A stretch of DNA of 7,558 nt from Desulforudis sp. (lineage in GTDB: Bacteria; Bacillota; Desulfotomaculia; Desulfotomaculales; Desulforudaceae): NCBI GenBank assembly GCA_014859075.1, contig JACUUW010000090.1, positions 1 to 7,558 of the forward strand, written 5' to 3'. Made by a program: the position numbers and the translations under genes. Of this stretch, positions 1 to 6,904 are shown piece by piece; position 1 is the stretch's first letter; each line of letters begins with the position of its first letter. The notes beneath the pieces were generated by a model. The model searched no databases. It was not told where the DNA came from and saw only the letters and a program-made list of their open reading frames with translations.

Positions 1-44
1 CCACATAGAACCCAGAAAACTGCTTCAGCCATAATTCAGGAAGG

Positions 45-164
45 GTGGTCGAATCGGAGGCCGGTCAGGATGCGTTTACCTTCCATGGTGTCGTCGAAAA
101 GCGGGAGCATCCCGAAGGTCAGATCAACGTGAACATTTTGCGCCAGGGCTGGCGCCGATCATAG
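45..164 (+). CDS. possible small ORF or remnant, unrecognised
   Basis: This 39-codon stretch reads from a GTG to a TAG and its codons mostly end in G or C, like the confident genes downstream, which is why I keep it. The frame is open back to a TAG at 6-8. No good start is visible: the only purine-rich stretch (AGGAAGG, 38-44) directly touches the GTG at 45. It may be a tiny gene, the end of a gene damaged upstream, or chance. The last part of the peptide (EGQINVNILRQGW) matches no family I know. Another frame ends at a TAA at 32-34 and could be the last ten codons of a preceding gene, which is too little to identify. Confidence 0.25.
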   Translation: MVESEAGQDAFTFHGVVEKREHPEGQINVNILRQGWRRS

Positions 165-174
165 GGGGGCCGTC

Positions 175-354
175 ATGCAAGAAAGAAATGCGGACAATGT
201 GCGGGTTTACCCGGTGCGGTTCAGATACATCAGGCCGAGCCGGTACTACCGCTTGACCGAAACGAGCGGGTATCCGTCCGCCGAGTACCGGATGCCTTAC
301 GCCCAGCCGGATGAATACCGGATTGTGGTTCGGGAGATACAGGACCAGCAGTGA
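175..354 (+). CDS. small Tyr/Arg-rich hypothetical protein (59 aa)
   Basis: An ATG at 175 is preceded by a strong Shine-Dalgarno run (AGGGGGG, 163-169) with 5 bases between, and the frame runs 59 codons to a TGA at 352-354. The product is rich in tyrosine and arginine (for example IRPSRYYRLTE and EYRMPYAQPDEYRIVV), very polar, without a membrane segment, signal peptide or cysteines. I do not recognise the family. It ends about 80 bases before the dapB promoter, so it probably belongs to an upstream transcript. In B. subtilis the gene before spoVFA is ymxH, a PRC-barrel protein. This peptide does not resemble that family. The ribosome site and codon use support a real gene; the function is unknown. 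Confidence 0.55.
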   Translation: MQERNADNVRVYPVRFRYIRPSRYYRLTETSGYPSAEYRMPYAQPDEYRIVVREIQDQQ

Positions 355-435
355 AGCAAGTGGACATAATTAACAATTAGGGAAAGGTTTGTTCGCTGCC
401 GGGGATGAACTACGTTTTTCAGGCGGTACGTTCCC

Positions 436-463
436 TTGACATACAGGATGAACATGCCATAAT
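436..463 (+). promoter_or_regulatory. sigma-A type promoter of dapB
   Basis: A perfect -35 (TTGACA, 436-441), a 16-base spacer and a -10 CATAAT (458-463, five of six consensus bases) fit a housekeeping promoter. Transcription would start near 470, leaving a leader of about 40 bases before the GTG at 510. This rules against the longer reading of dapB from an ATG at 405, which lies upstream of the promoter. I saw no lysine riboswitch-like structure; the short leader has no room for one. Confidence 0.75.
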
Positions 464-509
464 AATAGAAAGTAAATTCGGAAAAAGCGGAAAGATTCCG
501 GAAAGGCGG

Positions 510-1319
510 GTGGACGTCATTATCCGGGTAGCCGTTTGCGGTGCAGCCGGACGTATGGGAAGCGAGGTCGTGCGAGCCATAGCCAGGGAGGACGGGTTGG
601 AGCTTGTGGGTGCTGTTGACCGCCATGGTTTGGGCAGCGATGCCGGCGTGGTGGCGGGAATTAGTCCGCTGGGGGTTGTGGTGAGCGACGACCTGCGCGG
701 TACGTTGACCGGAACCGCACCGGACGTCATGGTTGATTTTACGTCTCCTACTGCGGTGGCCGGCAACGCCCGCACCGCGATCGGGGCGGGGGTGCGGCCG
801 GTAATCGGAACGACGGGTATGGAAGCGGAAGACCTGGCCGAACTGGGACGATTAAGTGCCAAGACCGGTGTGGGGGTAGTAGTTGCTCCCAACTTTGCGG
901 TTGGGGCCGTCCTGATGATGAGGTTTGCCGAAATGGCGGCCAAGTTTTTCCCGGCGGCGGAGATCATTGAACTTCATCACGACGGAAAAGTGGATGCGCC
1001 GTCCGGCACCGCTCTAAAAACGGGTGAGAAGATCAGCAAGGCCCGCGGGGAATACCGTCAGACGGCGGTGGACTCTGTGACCAAGCTGGACGGCGTCAGG
1101 GGCGGCTGCTTCAACGGCGGTATCCGCATTCACAGCGTACGACTGCCGGGGCTTGTTGCCCATCAGGAAGTCATCTTCGGCGGATTGGGACAAACCCTAA
1201 GCCTCCGGCACGATTCCATATCGCGGGAGTCGTTCATGCCCGGGGTGCTATTGGCCATACGTCAGGTTGTCGGCTTAAAGGAAATGATCGTGGGCCTGGA
1301 AAACCTGATCTTCGAGTAA
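510..1319 (+). CDS. dapB: 4-hydroxy-tetrahydrodipicolinate reductase DapB
   Basis: DapB uses NAD(P)H to reduce hydroxytetrahydrodipicolinate to tetrahydrodipicolinate, a cytosolic step towards meso-diaminopimelate and lysine. The 269-residue product has the usual family length. Its N-terminal Rossmann fold carries GAAGRMG at residues 11-17, and VIGTTGM follows near the middle. The signature HHDGKVDAPSGTA starts at H156 and holds H156/H157, K160 and G166-T167, corresponding to E. coli H159/H160, K163 and G169-T170. I chose the GTG at 510 because it is downstream of the promoter, follows GGAAAGG (500-506) and gives the standard N-terminus; the spacing is short at 3 bases. It is the first gene of the block. 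Unlike B. subtilis, it sits directly before the dipicolinate synthase genes, whose enzyme competes for the same intermediate. Identification is secure; the exact start is slightly less so. Confidence 0.96.
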   Translation: MDVIIRVAVCGAAGRMGSEVVRAIAREDGLELVGAVDRHGLGSDAGVVAGISPLGVVVSDDLRGTLTGTAPDVMVDFTSPTAVAGNARTAIGAGVRPVIGTTGMEAEDLAELGRLSAKTGVGVVVAPNFAVGAVLMMRFAEMAAKFFPAAEIIELHHDGKVDAPSGTALKTGEKISKARGEYRQTAVDSVTKLDGVRGGCFNGGIRIHSVRLPGLVAHQEVIFGGLGQTLSLRHDSISRESFMPGVLLAIRQVVGLKEMIVGLENLIFE

Positions 1320-1322
1320 ACC

Positions 1323-1339
1323 CGCAGCCGGCGGCTGTG
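1323..1339 (+). other. hairpin after the dapB stop codon
   Basis: Three bases after the dapB stop lies a seven-pair hairpin, CGCAGCC / GGCTGTG, with a GGC loop and one G-T pair. No run of T follows, so it does not look like a standard intrinsic terminator. It could reduce read-through from the dapB promoter or protect a 3' end, or it could be chance in GC-rich DNA. Its place, just before the putative sigma-K promoter, makes it worth noting. Confidence 0.35.
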
Positions 1340-1344
1340 ACAAG

Positions 1345-1373
1345 CACCACTCTCAAGGGCTGGTCATATATTG
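1345..1373 (+). promoter_or_regulatory. putative sigma-K (mother cell) promoter of dpaA
   Basis: CACC (1345-1348), a 16-base spacer and CATATATTG (1365-1373) match the Bacillus sigma-K pattern mACm-N16-CATAnnnTA at every specified base except the last. The predicted start, near 1380, leaves a leader of about 20 bases that contains the dpaA ribosome site. In B. subtilis the spoVF (dpaAB) operon is transcribed by sigma-K in the mother cell, so the position fits the biology. The match was made by eye, and such short patterns do occur by chance. Confidence 0.6.
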
Positions 1374-1400
1374 GCTAGCAACCAAGGGGGAGGTGTGAAG

Positions 1401-2333
1401 ATGCTGCCGCTGGTAGGTTTAAGGGTCAGTGTGCTTGGCGGCGATGCTCGAAGTATTCACATAGTCGAGGAGTTCAGCGCCAGGGGTGCCCAGGTGAAGG
1501 CGTTGCGCATACCCGTAGCCGGTGGTGCTCCTAACGTGTCGGTTTGCCGCGACGCGGCGGAGGCCTTGACGGAAATCGACGTTTTGGTGATACCGCTGCC
1601 CGGTATTGATGACAACGGGCGCCTGTACACGGTTTCCGGCGATTCTCCGGTGATCAGTAAGGCCTTGCTGCAGAGCATTGACAGGGAAACCCCCATATAC
1701 ACCGTTATGGCCGGTTCTTATCTCCAGACTTTGGCTGCCCAGCTTGGGTTGCGGGTTGTTGAGTTAGTCCGGTTCCAGGAATTTGCGGTCTACAACTCCA
1801 TTCCCACGGCGGAAGGAGCCATACAGCTGGCCATGGAGCGGATGCCCATCACCATCCATGGTTGTCGCGCGGTGGTACTTGGATTCGGCAATGTGGCGAC
1901 GACGCTGGCCCGCACGTTGACCGCCCTGGGGGCGAAGACCACGGTCGTGGCCCGGAACTCCGCCAGTCTGGCCAGGGCCTATGAAATGGGTCTGGGGATC
2001 GCCGGGCCGGCACAATTGCCGGACTGTCTGGCGCGGGCAGACTTGGTATTCAACACGATTCCCGCCGTGATTTTGGACCGAAAGGTCCTGGAATCGGTGA
2101 ATCCCGAGGCCTGTATCATCGATTTGGCCTCGGCGCCGGGCGGCACCGATTTTGAGGCGGCCCGGGCGCTTGGGCTCAATGCCGGACTGGCCCCGAATCT
2201 GCCGGGCAAAGTGGCGCCTAAGACGGCCGGGCAGATCATCGTCGATACTGTCTTGCGCCTGCTGTACGACAGCTCCCCCGAAGGTACATTCGCAAACGAG
2301 GGGGTGCTTGCCAATGCAGCTGGCGGGCGTTAA
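1401..2333 (+). CDS. dpaA: dipicolinate synthase subunit A (SpoVFA)
   Basis: DpaA is the nucleotide-binding subunit of dipicolinate synthase. With DpaB it oxidises the DapA product to dipicolinic acid in the mother cell; the acid then enters the spore core with calcium and supports heat resistance. The 310-residue product is close to the B. subtilis length (about 297). Visible features are an N-terminal domain opening with VSVLGGDAR, a dinucleotide-binding turn GFGNVA at 161-166, then VFNTIPA, IIDLASAPGGTDF and the family-typical LPGKVAPKTAG. I chose the ATG at 1401 because GGGGGAGG (1386-1393) lies 7 bases before it; an in-frame TTG at 1371 lies inside the putative sigma-K -10 element. The end overlaps dpaB by 20 bases, implying coupled translation of the two subunits. 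Confidence 0.95.
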   Translation: MLPLVGLRVSVLGGDARSIHIVEEFSARGAQVKALRIPVAGGAPNVSVCRDAAEALTEIDVLVIPLPGIDDNGRLYTVSGDSPVISKALLQSIDRETPIYTVMAGSYLQTLAAQLGLRVVELVRFQEFAVYNSIPTAEGAIQLAMERMPITIHGCRAVVLGFGNVATTLARTLTALGAKTTVVARNSASLARAYEMGLGIAGPAQLPDCLARADLVFNTIPAVILDRKVLESVNPEACIIDLASAPGGTDFEAARALGLNAGLAPNLPGKVAPKTAGQIIVDTVLRLLYDSSPEGTFANEGVLANAAGGR

Positions 2334-2898
2334 AATTGGCTTTGCGTTGACGGCGTCGTTTTGCACCCTGGAACCGGTGGTGCAGCAGATTGAGCAGTTC
2401 GTCAAGGGTGGATGCGAAGTGTACCCGATCATGACCAGGGAGGCGGCCACGGTTGACACCCGTTACGGCAAAGCCCGGGAATGGATGGAAAGGCTGGTCA
2501 GGATCACCGGCAAACCGGTGATGACGGGTATTGTGGACGTTGAGCCGATTGGCCCCCAGAAACTGGTGGACGTGGTTGTCGTCGCTCCCTGCACGGGTAA
2601 CACAATGGCCAAACTGGCGAACGGGATTACCGACGGGGCGGTGCTCATGGCCGCGAAGGCCCAATTACGGAACCAACGCCCGGTGGTGGTCGCCATTTCC
2701 ACGAACGACGGTTTGGGTTTGAACGCCCGGAATCTCGGCAGCTTGCTGAACACACGGAACGTTTATTTCGTGCCGTTCGGCCAGGACAGCCCGCGGAACA
2801 AGCCCAACTCGCTGATCGCCAAGATGGATTTGCTGGCGGCGACCATTGTGGAAGCGTTGCAAGGACGTCAACTGCAGCCGATCATTGTGACCTATTAA
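2314..2898 (+). CDS. dpaB: dipicolinate synthase subunit B (SpoVFB)
   Basis: DpaB is the second, flavoprotein-like subunit of dipicolinate synthase and works with DpaA during sporulation. The product has 194 residues (B. subtilis about 200). It shows the flavoprotein-type fold of the HFCD/Dfp superfamily: an N-terminal strand and turn (GFALTASFCTLEP), a middle VVVVAPCTGNTMAKLANGI with the PCTGNT turn at 92-97, then ISTNDGLGLNARNLG and a C-terminal VPFGQDSP. The ATG at 2314 lies inside the end of dpaA. A ribosome site GAGGGGGTG (2298-2306) is embedded in dpaA codons with 7 bases of spacing, so equal production of the two subunits is likely. Twenty-one bases separate its stop from the asd start. 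No lesion is visible. Confidence 0.95.
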   Translation: MQLAGVKIGFALTASFCTLEPVVQQIEQFVKGGCEVYPIMTREAATVDTRYGKAREWMERLVRITGKPVMTGIVDVEPIGPQKLVDVVVVAPCTGNTMAKLANGITDGAVLMAAKAQLRNQRPVVVAISTNDGLGLNARNLGSLLNTRNVYFVPFGQDSPRNKPNSLIAKMDLLAATIVEALQGRQLQPIIVTY

Positions 2899-2899
2899 C

Positions 2900-2910
2900 G
2901 GAGAAGGAGG
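2900..2910 (+). promoter_or_regulatory. Shine-Dalgarno of asd
   Basis: GGAGAAGGAGG is an excellent ribosome site that decides between two TTG codons. The TTG at 2914 is only 3 bases away; the TTG at 2920 is 9 bases away and gives the standard N-terminus. Confidence 0.75.
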
Positions 2911-2919
2911 TATTTGTGT

Positions 2920-3930
2920 TTGGTGGGATACAACGTTTGTGTGGTCGGGGCTACCGGTGTGGTCGGACAGGAGATACTGAAGGTGCTTGATCAGCGAGGG
3001 TTTCCGGTGGCGAGACTCCGGCTGTGTGCGACGGCACGGTCGGCCGGCAAAAAAGTGCTGTTCAAGGGTGAAGAACTAACCGTGGAGGAAACCAGGGCCG
3101 TGTCCTTCGAGGGGATGAACATTGCTCTGTTTGCCGGTGGCGCGGCCAGTACCGAACACGCGGATGCGGCCAGGAAGGTGGGCGCGGTCGTCATTGATAA
3201 CTCGAGCGCCTTCCGGCTGGATCCAGAAATACCGTTGGTGGTGCCCGAGGTGAATCCAGAGGATGTTCGTTGGCACAAGGGCATCATCGCCAACCCGAAC
3301 TGTTCCACCATCATCATGGTCGTGCCGTTGAAACCGCTGGTGGATGCGGCCGGAGTCAAGAGGGTGGTCGTTTCCACCTACCAGGCGACGTCCGGAGCCG
3401 GAGCGGCGGGCATGCGCGAACTCCTGGACCAGACCAGGTCTGTACTGAACGGGGAACCGTTTACGCCGGGGGCTTTTGTCCACCAGATCGCCTTCAACCT
3501 GATCCCGCACATCGACGTGTTTCAGGATCTGGATTACACGAAGGAAGAGTGGAAGATGGTGCACGAGAGCCGGAAGATGTTCCACGACGAGTCGATGCGG
3601 ATTACCGCTACCGCCGTACGGGTTCCGGTTGTGCGCAGCCACGCGGAGTCGATCAACCTGGAGACCGAGCGTCCTCTGTCACCGGCCGAAGCCCGGGAGA
3701 TATTGAACCAGGCTCCGGGAGTGGTGGTGGTGGACGATCCGGCCAACAAGCGTTACCCGATGCCGGTCGACGTGACTGACCGGGACGAGGTTTTCGTCGG
3801 CAGGATTCGCCGGGACAACACGTTGGACAATGGCTTGAACCTGTTTGTGGCCGCCGACCAGCTCCGCAAGGGCGCGGCCACCAACGCCGTCCAGATCGCC
3901 GAACTGCTGGTGCTTGACAACCTGCTCTAG
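2920..3930 (+). CDS. asd: aspartate-semialdehyde dehydrogenase Asd
   Basis: Asd reduces aspartyl phosphate to aspartate semialdehyde with NADPH, the branch point for lysine, diaminopimelate, dipicolinate, threonine and methionine. The 336-residue product has the usual length of the Gram-positive form. It opens with the NADP-binding GATGVVGQ, continues with FAGGAAST and VVIDNSSAFR, and has the active-site cysteine C128 in NPNCSTI. QATSGAG follows, then PVVRSH with H241 and upstream R234 as the likely catalytic acid/base and substrate-binding pair by family comparison, and a C-terminal dimer segment ending NAVQIAELL. The TTG start at 2920 fits the ribosome site best. The aspartokinase gene dapG, which sits between asd and dapA in B. 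subtilis, is absent; asd is followed after 37 bases by dapA. Confidence 0.96.
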   Translation: MVGYNVCVVGATGVVGQEILKVLDQRGFPVARLRLCATARSAGKKVLFKGEELTVEETRAVSFEGMNIALFAGGAASTEHADAARKVGAVVIDNSSAFRLDPEIPLVVPEVNPEDVRWHKGIIANPNCSTIIMVVPLKPLVDAAGVKRVVVSTYQATSGAGAAGMRELLDQTRSVLNGEPFTPGAFVHQIAFNLIPHIDVFQDLDYTKEEWKMVHESRKMFHDESMRITATAVRVPVVRSHAESINLETERPLSPAEAREILNQAPGVVVVDDPANKRYPMPVDVTDRDEVFVGRIRRDNTLDNGLNLFVAADQLRKGAATNAVQIAELLVLDNLL

Positions 3931-3967
3931 GCGACTGGACAGAAATTGCCGAGAAGAAGGTGAAATC

Positions 3968-4852
3968 TTGACTTCGGATTTTGGGCGGCTGCTGACCGCC
4001 ATGGTTACCCCCTTTGACAGGAACTTGGCGTTGAATCTGCCGATGGCCGGGAAGCTGGCCCGTCATCTGGTCGAAACCGGATCCGACGGCATCGTGGTTT
4101 CCGGGACGACCGGGGAATCGCCGACTTTGGCCAAAAGCGAAAAGCTTGAGCTGTTCCGGGCGGTGGTGGACGAAGTAGGAGGTAAGGCGGTCGTCATCGC
4201 CGGAACCGGAAGCTACTCGACCGCGGACAGTATCGAGCTGACCAAGGCGGCGGAAAAGCTTGGGGTCGACGCGGTGATGCTGGTCTGTCCCTACTACAAC
4301 AAGCCCTCTCAGGAAGGGCTGTATCAGCATTTTCGGGCCGTTGCCGAGAGTACCAACCTGCCGGTGATGCTGTACAACATCCCGGGACGCACTGCGGTGA
4401 ACATGCTGCCCCAGACTGTGGTCAGGCTGGCGGAAATCGAGAATATAGTTGCCCTCAAGGAAGCCAGCGGGAACATGGACCAGGCCACGGAGTTGCGGCG
4501 GACATTGCCAGAGAATTTCAGCATCTACAGTGGTGACGACTCGCTCACTCTGCCGCTGATGGCCATCGGAGGCAAGGGGGTGGTCAGTGTGGCCGGTCAC
4601 CTCGTCGGCGGCCGGATTCAGGAGATGATCAACGCCTTTACGTCCGGTAATATCACCCTGGCCGGGAAACAGCACCGGAGCCTGTTCCCGTTGATCAAGG
4701 GCCTGTTCATAACCACGAACCCGGTACCGGTAAAAGCGGCTTTGGGACTGACGGGCTTGGCGGTTGGTGGACCCCGGCCGCCGTTGGTCGACCTTGACGG
4801 CGGGGAAAGAGAAAAACTCCGTGGTCTGCTCCAGGATGCCCAACTGCTCTAG
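3968..4852 (+). CDS. dapA: 4-hydroxy-tetrahydrodipicolinate synthase DapA
   Basis: DapA is a class I aldolase-type TIM barrel that condenses pyruvate with aspartate semialdehyde to give hydroxytetrahydrodipicolinate, the substrate of both DapB and DpaAB. The 294-residue product has the usual length. Key residues are all present: T47/T48 in GTTGES, Y110 in CPYYNKP, Y136 and R141 in YNIPGRT, and the Schiff-base lysine K164 in ALKEASG. Relative to E. coli they are shifted by three. The TTG at 3968 is chosen because AGAAGGTGA lies just upstream at good distance and AMVTPF falls at the normal position. The last codon is followed directly by an ATG that could start the next ORF. I saw no feature that settles lysine feedback sensitivity. 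Confidence 0.96.
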   Translation: MTSDFGRLLTAMVTPFDRNLALNLPMAGKLARHLVETGSDGIVVSGTTGESPTLAKSEKLELFRAVVDEVGGKAVVIAGTGSYSTADSIELTKAAEKLGVDAVMLVCPYYNKPSQEGLYQHFRAVAESTNLPVMLYNIPGRTAVNMLPQTVVRLAEIENIVALKEASGNMDQATELRRTLPENFSIYSGDDSLTLPLMAIGGKGVVSVAGHLVGGRIQEMINAFTSGNITLAGKQHRSLFPLIKGLFITTNPVPVKAALGLTGLAVGGPRPPLVDLDGGEREKLRGLLQDAQLL

Positions 4853-4884
4853 ATGAACAAGAAATTGTCAAAGTGGTCTCAGCA

Positions 4885-4893
4885 GGGAGGTGA
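4885..4893 (+). promoter_or_regulatory. Shine-Dalgarno deciding the RNase J start
   Basis: GGGAGGTGA lies inside the longest reading of the RNase J frame. It sits 7 bases (from GGAGG) before a TTG at 4898, whereas the ATG at 4853 immediately after the dapA stop has no ribosome site of its own except through coupling with dapA. Confidence 0.65.
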
Positions 4894-4897
4894 ACGT

Positions 4898-6562
4898 TTG
4901 GCTCAGGAGACCAAGCTGCAAATCATTCCTCTTGGGGGCCTGGGCGAGATCGGGAAAAACATCATGGTTGTACGGTGCGGCCGTGACATTTTGGTTATCG
5001 ACTGCGGTCTGGCATTTCCAGAAGAGGAAATGCTGGGGATCGACATTGTGATCCCTGACATCCAGTTCCTTCTGGAGAACAAGGAACAGGTGCGGGGTAT
5101 TGTGCTCACGCATGGTCACGAGGACCATATCGGTGCGCTGCCCTATGTCCTCAAGCAGCTAAACGTACCCGTTTTCGGTACCAAATTGACACTTGGTCTG
5201 TTGGAGGCGAAACTAAAAGAACACGTTTTTGACTACGAGATCAAGATGATTCCGATCAATCCCCGGGAAACCGTGAACATCGGCTGTTTCTCCGCTGAGT
5301 TCATTCGGGTTTCGCACAGCGTTCCCGACGCGGTCGGCATCGCGTTGCACACCCCGCTTGGAGTCGTGCTGCACACCGGAGACTTCAAGATTGACTACAC
5401 CCCGGTGGACGGGGAAGTGATCGACCTGCACCGTTTTGCGCAACTGGGTGAGCAAGGGGTGCTGGTGATGCTTTCCGACAGCACAAACGTTGAGAGGCCG
5501 GGTTACACCGTTTCGGAGCGGATGGTGGGCACCACCTTCGACGAGGTGTTTGGAAACTGTAAAGAGCGGATTCTCGTGGCCACTTTTGCTTCCAACGTAC
5601 ACCGGCTGCAGCAGGCTATCAACGCGGCGTACAAGCACCAGCGCAAGGTGGCGGTGTCCGGCAGAAGTATGATCAACGTGATCAACATCGCTTACGAATT
5701 GGGCTACCTGGATATCCCACCCGGAACCCTGGTCAATCTGGATGAAGCCAACCGCCTGCCGCGCAGCCAAGTGGTGATTCTGACCACCGGCAGTCAGGGG
5801 GAGCCGATGTCGGCGCTTACGCGGATGGCCCTTGGCGATCACCGGCAGGTTGAGATTATGCCGGGTGATACCATCATTATCTCCGCCACCCCGATTCCGG
5901 GGAACGAGAAACTGGTGGCGCGGATCATCAACCACCTGTACAAGAGCGGGGCGACTGTGGTTCACGGCGCGGTCTCGGGAATTCACGTTTCCGGACATCC
6001 CAGCGCCGAGGAACTGAAACTGATGCTACACCTGGTACGTCCCAAGTTCTTCGTGCCCGTTCACGGGGAGTACAGGATGCTTGTGAAACACGCCGAATTG
6101 GCGCGCCGGATGGGGGTGGAACCAGAGAATATCTTTGTTGCCGAGAACGGGCAGGTGCTGGAATTCACCCGGAAGAAGGGCCGGATTCACGGCCGTGTCG
6201 CTTCCGGAAGGATACTGGTGGACGGTCTCGGAATCGGCGACGTCGGGAATATTGTTTTGCGGGACCGTAAACAACTGGGCCAGGACGGGATTCTGATCGT
6301 CGTAGTCACTATTGACCCGGAGTCGAAGCAGGTGGTGGCCGGGCCGGATATCGTGTCGCGGGGCTTTGTGTATGTGCGTGAGTCCGAGGCGCTGATGGAA
6401 GAAGCCAGGACGCGCGTGCGCCAGACCGTGGACGGGTGTATTGAACGCGGACTCTGCGATTGGACCAGTATTAAATCGGATGTGCGCGATGCGCTCGGCA
6501 AATTCCTTTATGAGCGAACCGGGCGCCGCCCGATGATCTTGCCTATCATTATGGAGACTTGA
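4898..6562 (+). CDS. rnj: ribonuclease J
   Basis: RNase J is a metallo-beta-lactamase/beta-CASP enzyme with endonuclease and 5'-to-3' exonuclease activity in mRNA decay and rRNA maturation. From the TTG at 4898 the product has 554 residues, as in the family; an ATG at 4853 would add 15 poorly conserved residues. The opening QIIPLGGLGEIGKN is typical. Metal ligands are visible as H72, H74, D76 and H77 (THGHEDH), H140 (VSHS) and D162 (HTGDF). The beta-CASP part includes SDSTN, TGSQGEP and SGHPSAEEL (H367), then PVHGEY (H389). A C-terminal domain of about 100 residues follows. B. subtilis also has an RNase J gene (rnjB) directly after dapA, so the position is conserved. I cannot say from this window whether it corresponds to J1 or J2, or is the only copy. 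Confidence 0.95.
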   Translation: MAQETKLQIIPLGGLGEIGKNIMVVRCGRDILVIDCGLAFPEEEMLGIDIVIPDIQFLLENKEQVRGIVLTHGHEDHIGALPYVLKQLNVPVFGTKLTLGLLEAKLKEHVFDYEIKMIPINPRETVNIGCFSAEFIRVSHSVPDAVGIALHTPLGVVLHTGDFKIDYTPVDGEVIDLHRFAQLGEQGVLVMLSDSTNVERPGYTVSERMVGTTFDEVFGNCKERILVATFASNVHRLQQAINAAYKHQRKVAVSGRSMINVINIAYELGYLDIPPGTLVNLDEANRLPRSQVVILTTGSQGEPMSALTRMALGDHRQVEIMPGDTIIISATPIPGNEKLVARIINHLYKSGATVVHGAVSGIHVSGHPSAEELKLMLHLVRPKFFVPVHGEYRMLVKHAELARRMGVEPENIFVAENGQVLEFTRKKGRIHGRVASGRILVDGLGIGDVGNIVLRDRKQLGQDGILIVVVTIDPESKQVVAGPDIVSRGFVYVRESEALMEEARTRVRQTVDGCIERGLCDWTSIKSDVRDALGKFLYERTGRRPMILPIIMET

Positions 6563-6605
6563 GGTACAGGCCCGGGGGGCCGCCCCAAATCGGAGGGATG
6601 TGACC

Positions 6606-6803
6606 GTGGGGGACGAGTGGATCGAGATCACCAACTGCCACTCCGTCCTGTTTCCGTTTCTTCTGAGTGCCGCCGTCTACGGGCGACTGCTTTGCGATGA
6701 CACGGTGGAACTCATGATCGTCTACGCCGACGGGAAGGTGGAATACCGGGACGTACCCCGGAAGGAGTTGATGAAGAAGGGCCTGTTTTGCCCATCCAGA
6801 TGA
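6606..6803 (+). CDS. small hypothetical protein (65 aa)
   Basis: A GTG at 6606 follows a strong ribosome site (CGGAGGGA, 6591-6598) with 8 bases of spacing from GGAGGG; an in-frame GTG at 6600 is too close to that site. The 65-residue product has a mildly hydrophobic segment near residues 13-29 (HSVLFPFLLSAAVYGRL), a strand-like VELMIVYADGKVEYRDVP and a basic tail ending in KKGLFCPSR. It has three cysteines without an obvious metal-binding spacing. The hydrophobic run is short and broken by histidine and arginine, so I do not call it a membrane protein. The family is not recognised. It lies 43 bases after the RNase J gene on the same strand and just before a strong hairpin, so it is probably the last gene of the block. 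Confidence 0.6.
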   Translation: MGDEWIEITNCHSVLFPFLLSAAVYGRLLCDDTVELMIVYADGKVEYRDVPRKELMKKGLFCPSR

Positions 6804-6821
6804 ACCCGCCCTTGAAAAGAT

Positions 6822-6848
6822 AAGGCCCGCGGGAAGAACGCGGGCCTT
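6822..6848. terminator. GC-rich hairpin between converging transcripts
   Basis: AAGGCCCGCG (6822-6831) pairs perfectly with CGCGGGCCTT (6839-6848) around a 7-base loop. On the plus strand it follows the 65-codon ORF by 18 bases but has no T run after it. On the minus strand the stem is followed by ATCTTTTC, a modest T tract, so as an intrinsic terminator it fits best for transcripts arriving from the tRNA-Sec gene. It may serve both directions. Confidence 0.7.
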
Positions 6849-6904
6849 GCGCATGGTGATGGGGAAAGTCCAGGGCTGCTTGGCTGTCAGTCTGTGACAC
6901 TTTC

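Noticed and set aside
405..509. N-terminal extension of dapB from the ATG at 405
   Set aside because: It would add 35 residues unlike any DapB and begins upstream of the -35/-10 promoter at 436-463.
464..509. Lysine riboswitch in the dapB leader
   Set aside because: The predicted leader is about 40 bases, too short for the roughly 170-base lysine aptamer, and no conserved core was seen upstream.
3653..4843. Long minus-strand open frame (396 codons) opposite asd and dapA
   Set aside because: It is the mirror of two unmistakable genes, has low-complexity H/R/P/Q-rich translation with no motif, and has no ribosome site. High GC at third codon positions commonly keeps the opposite strand open.
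4853..4897. RNase J start at the ATG directly after the dapA stop
   Set aside because: No ribosome site precedes it within dapA, and a strong one lies before the TTG at 4898. It stays possible by translational coupling but is less likely.
5213..5998. Minus-strand open frame opposite the RNase J gene
   Set aside because: Histidine- and valine-rich shadow of the beta-CASP coding region, with no recognisable domain or start signal. The same applies to the minus-strand frames at 1764-2459, 2236-2664, 3076-3642 and 6026-6634.
6801..6815. UGA at the end of the 65-codon ORF as a selenocysteine codon
   Set aside because: The tRNA-Sec nearby made this worth checking, but a second in-frame UGA follows four codons later, the context CPSR-UGA matches no selenoprotein motif, and the hairpin beyond looks like a terminator rather than a SECIS element.
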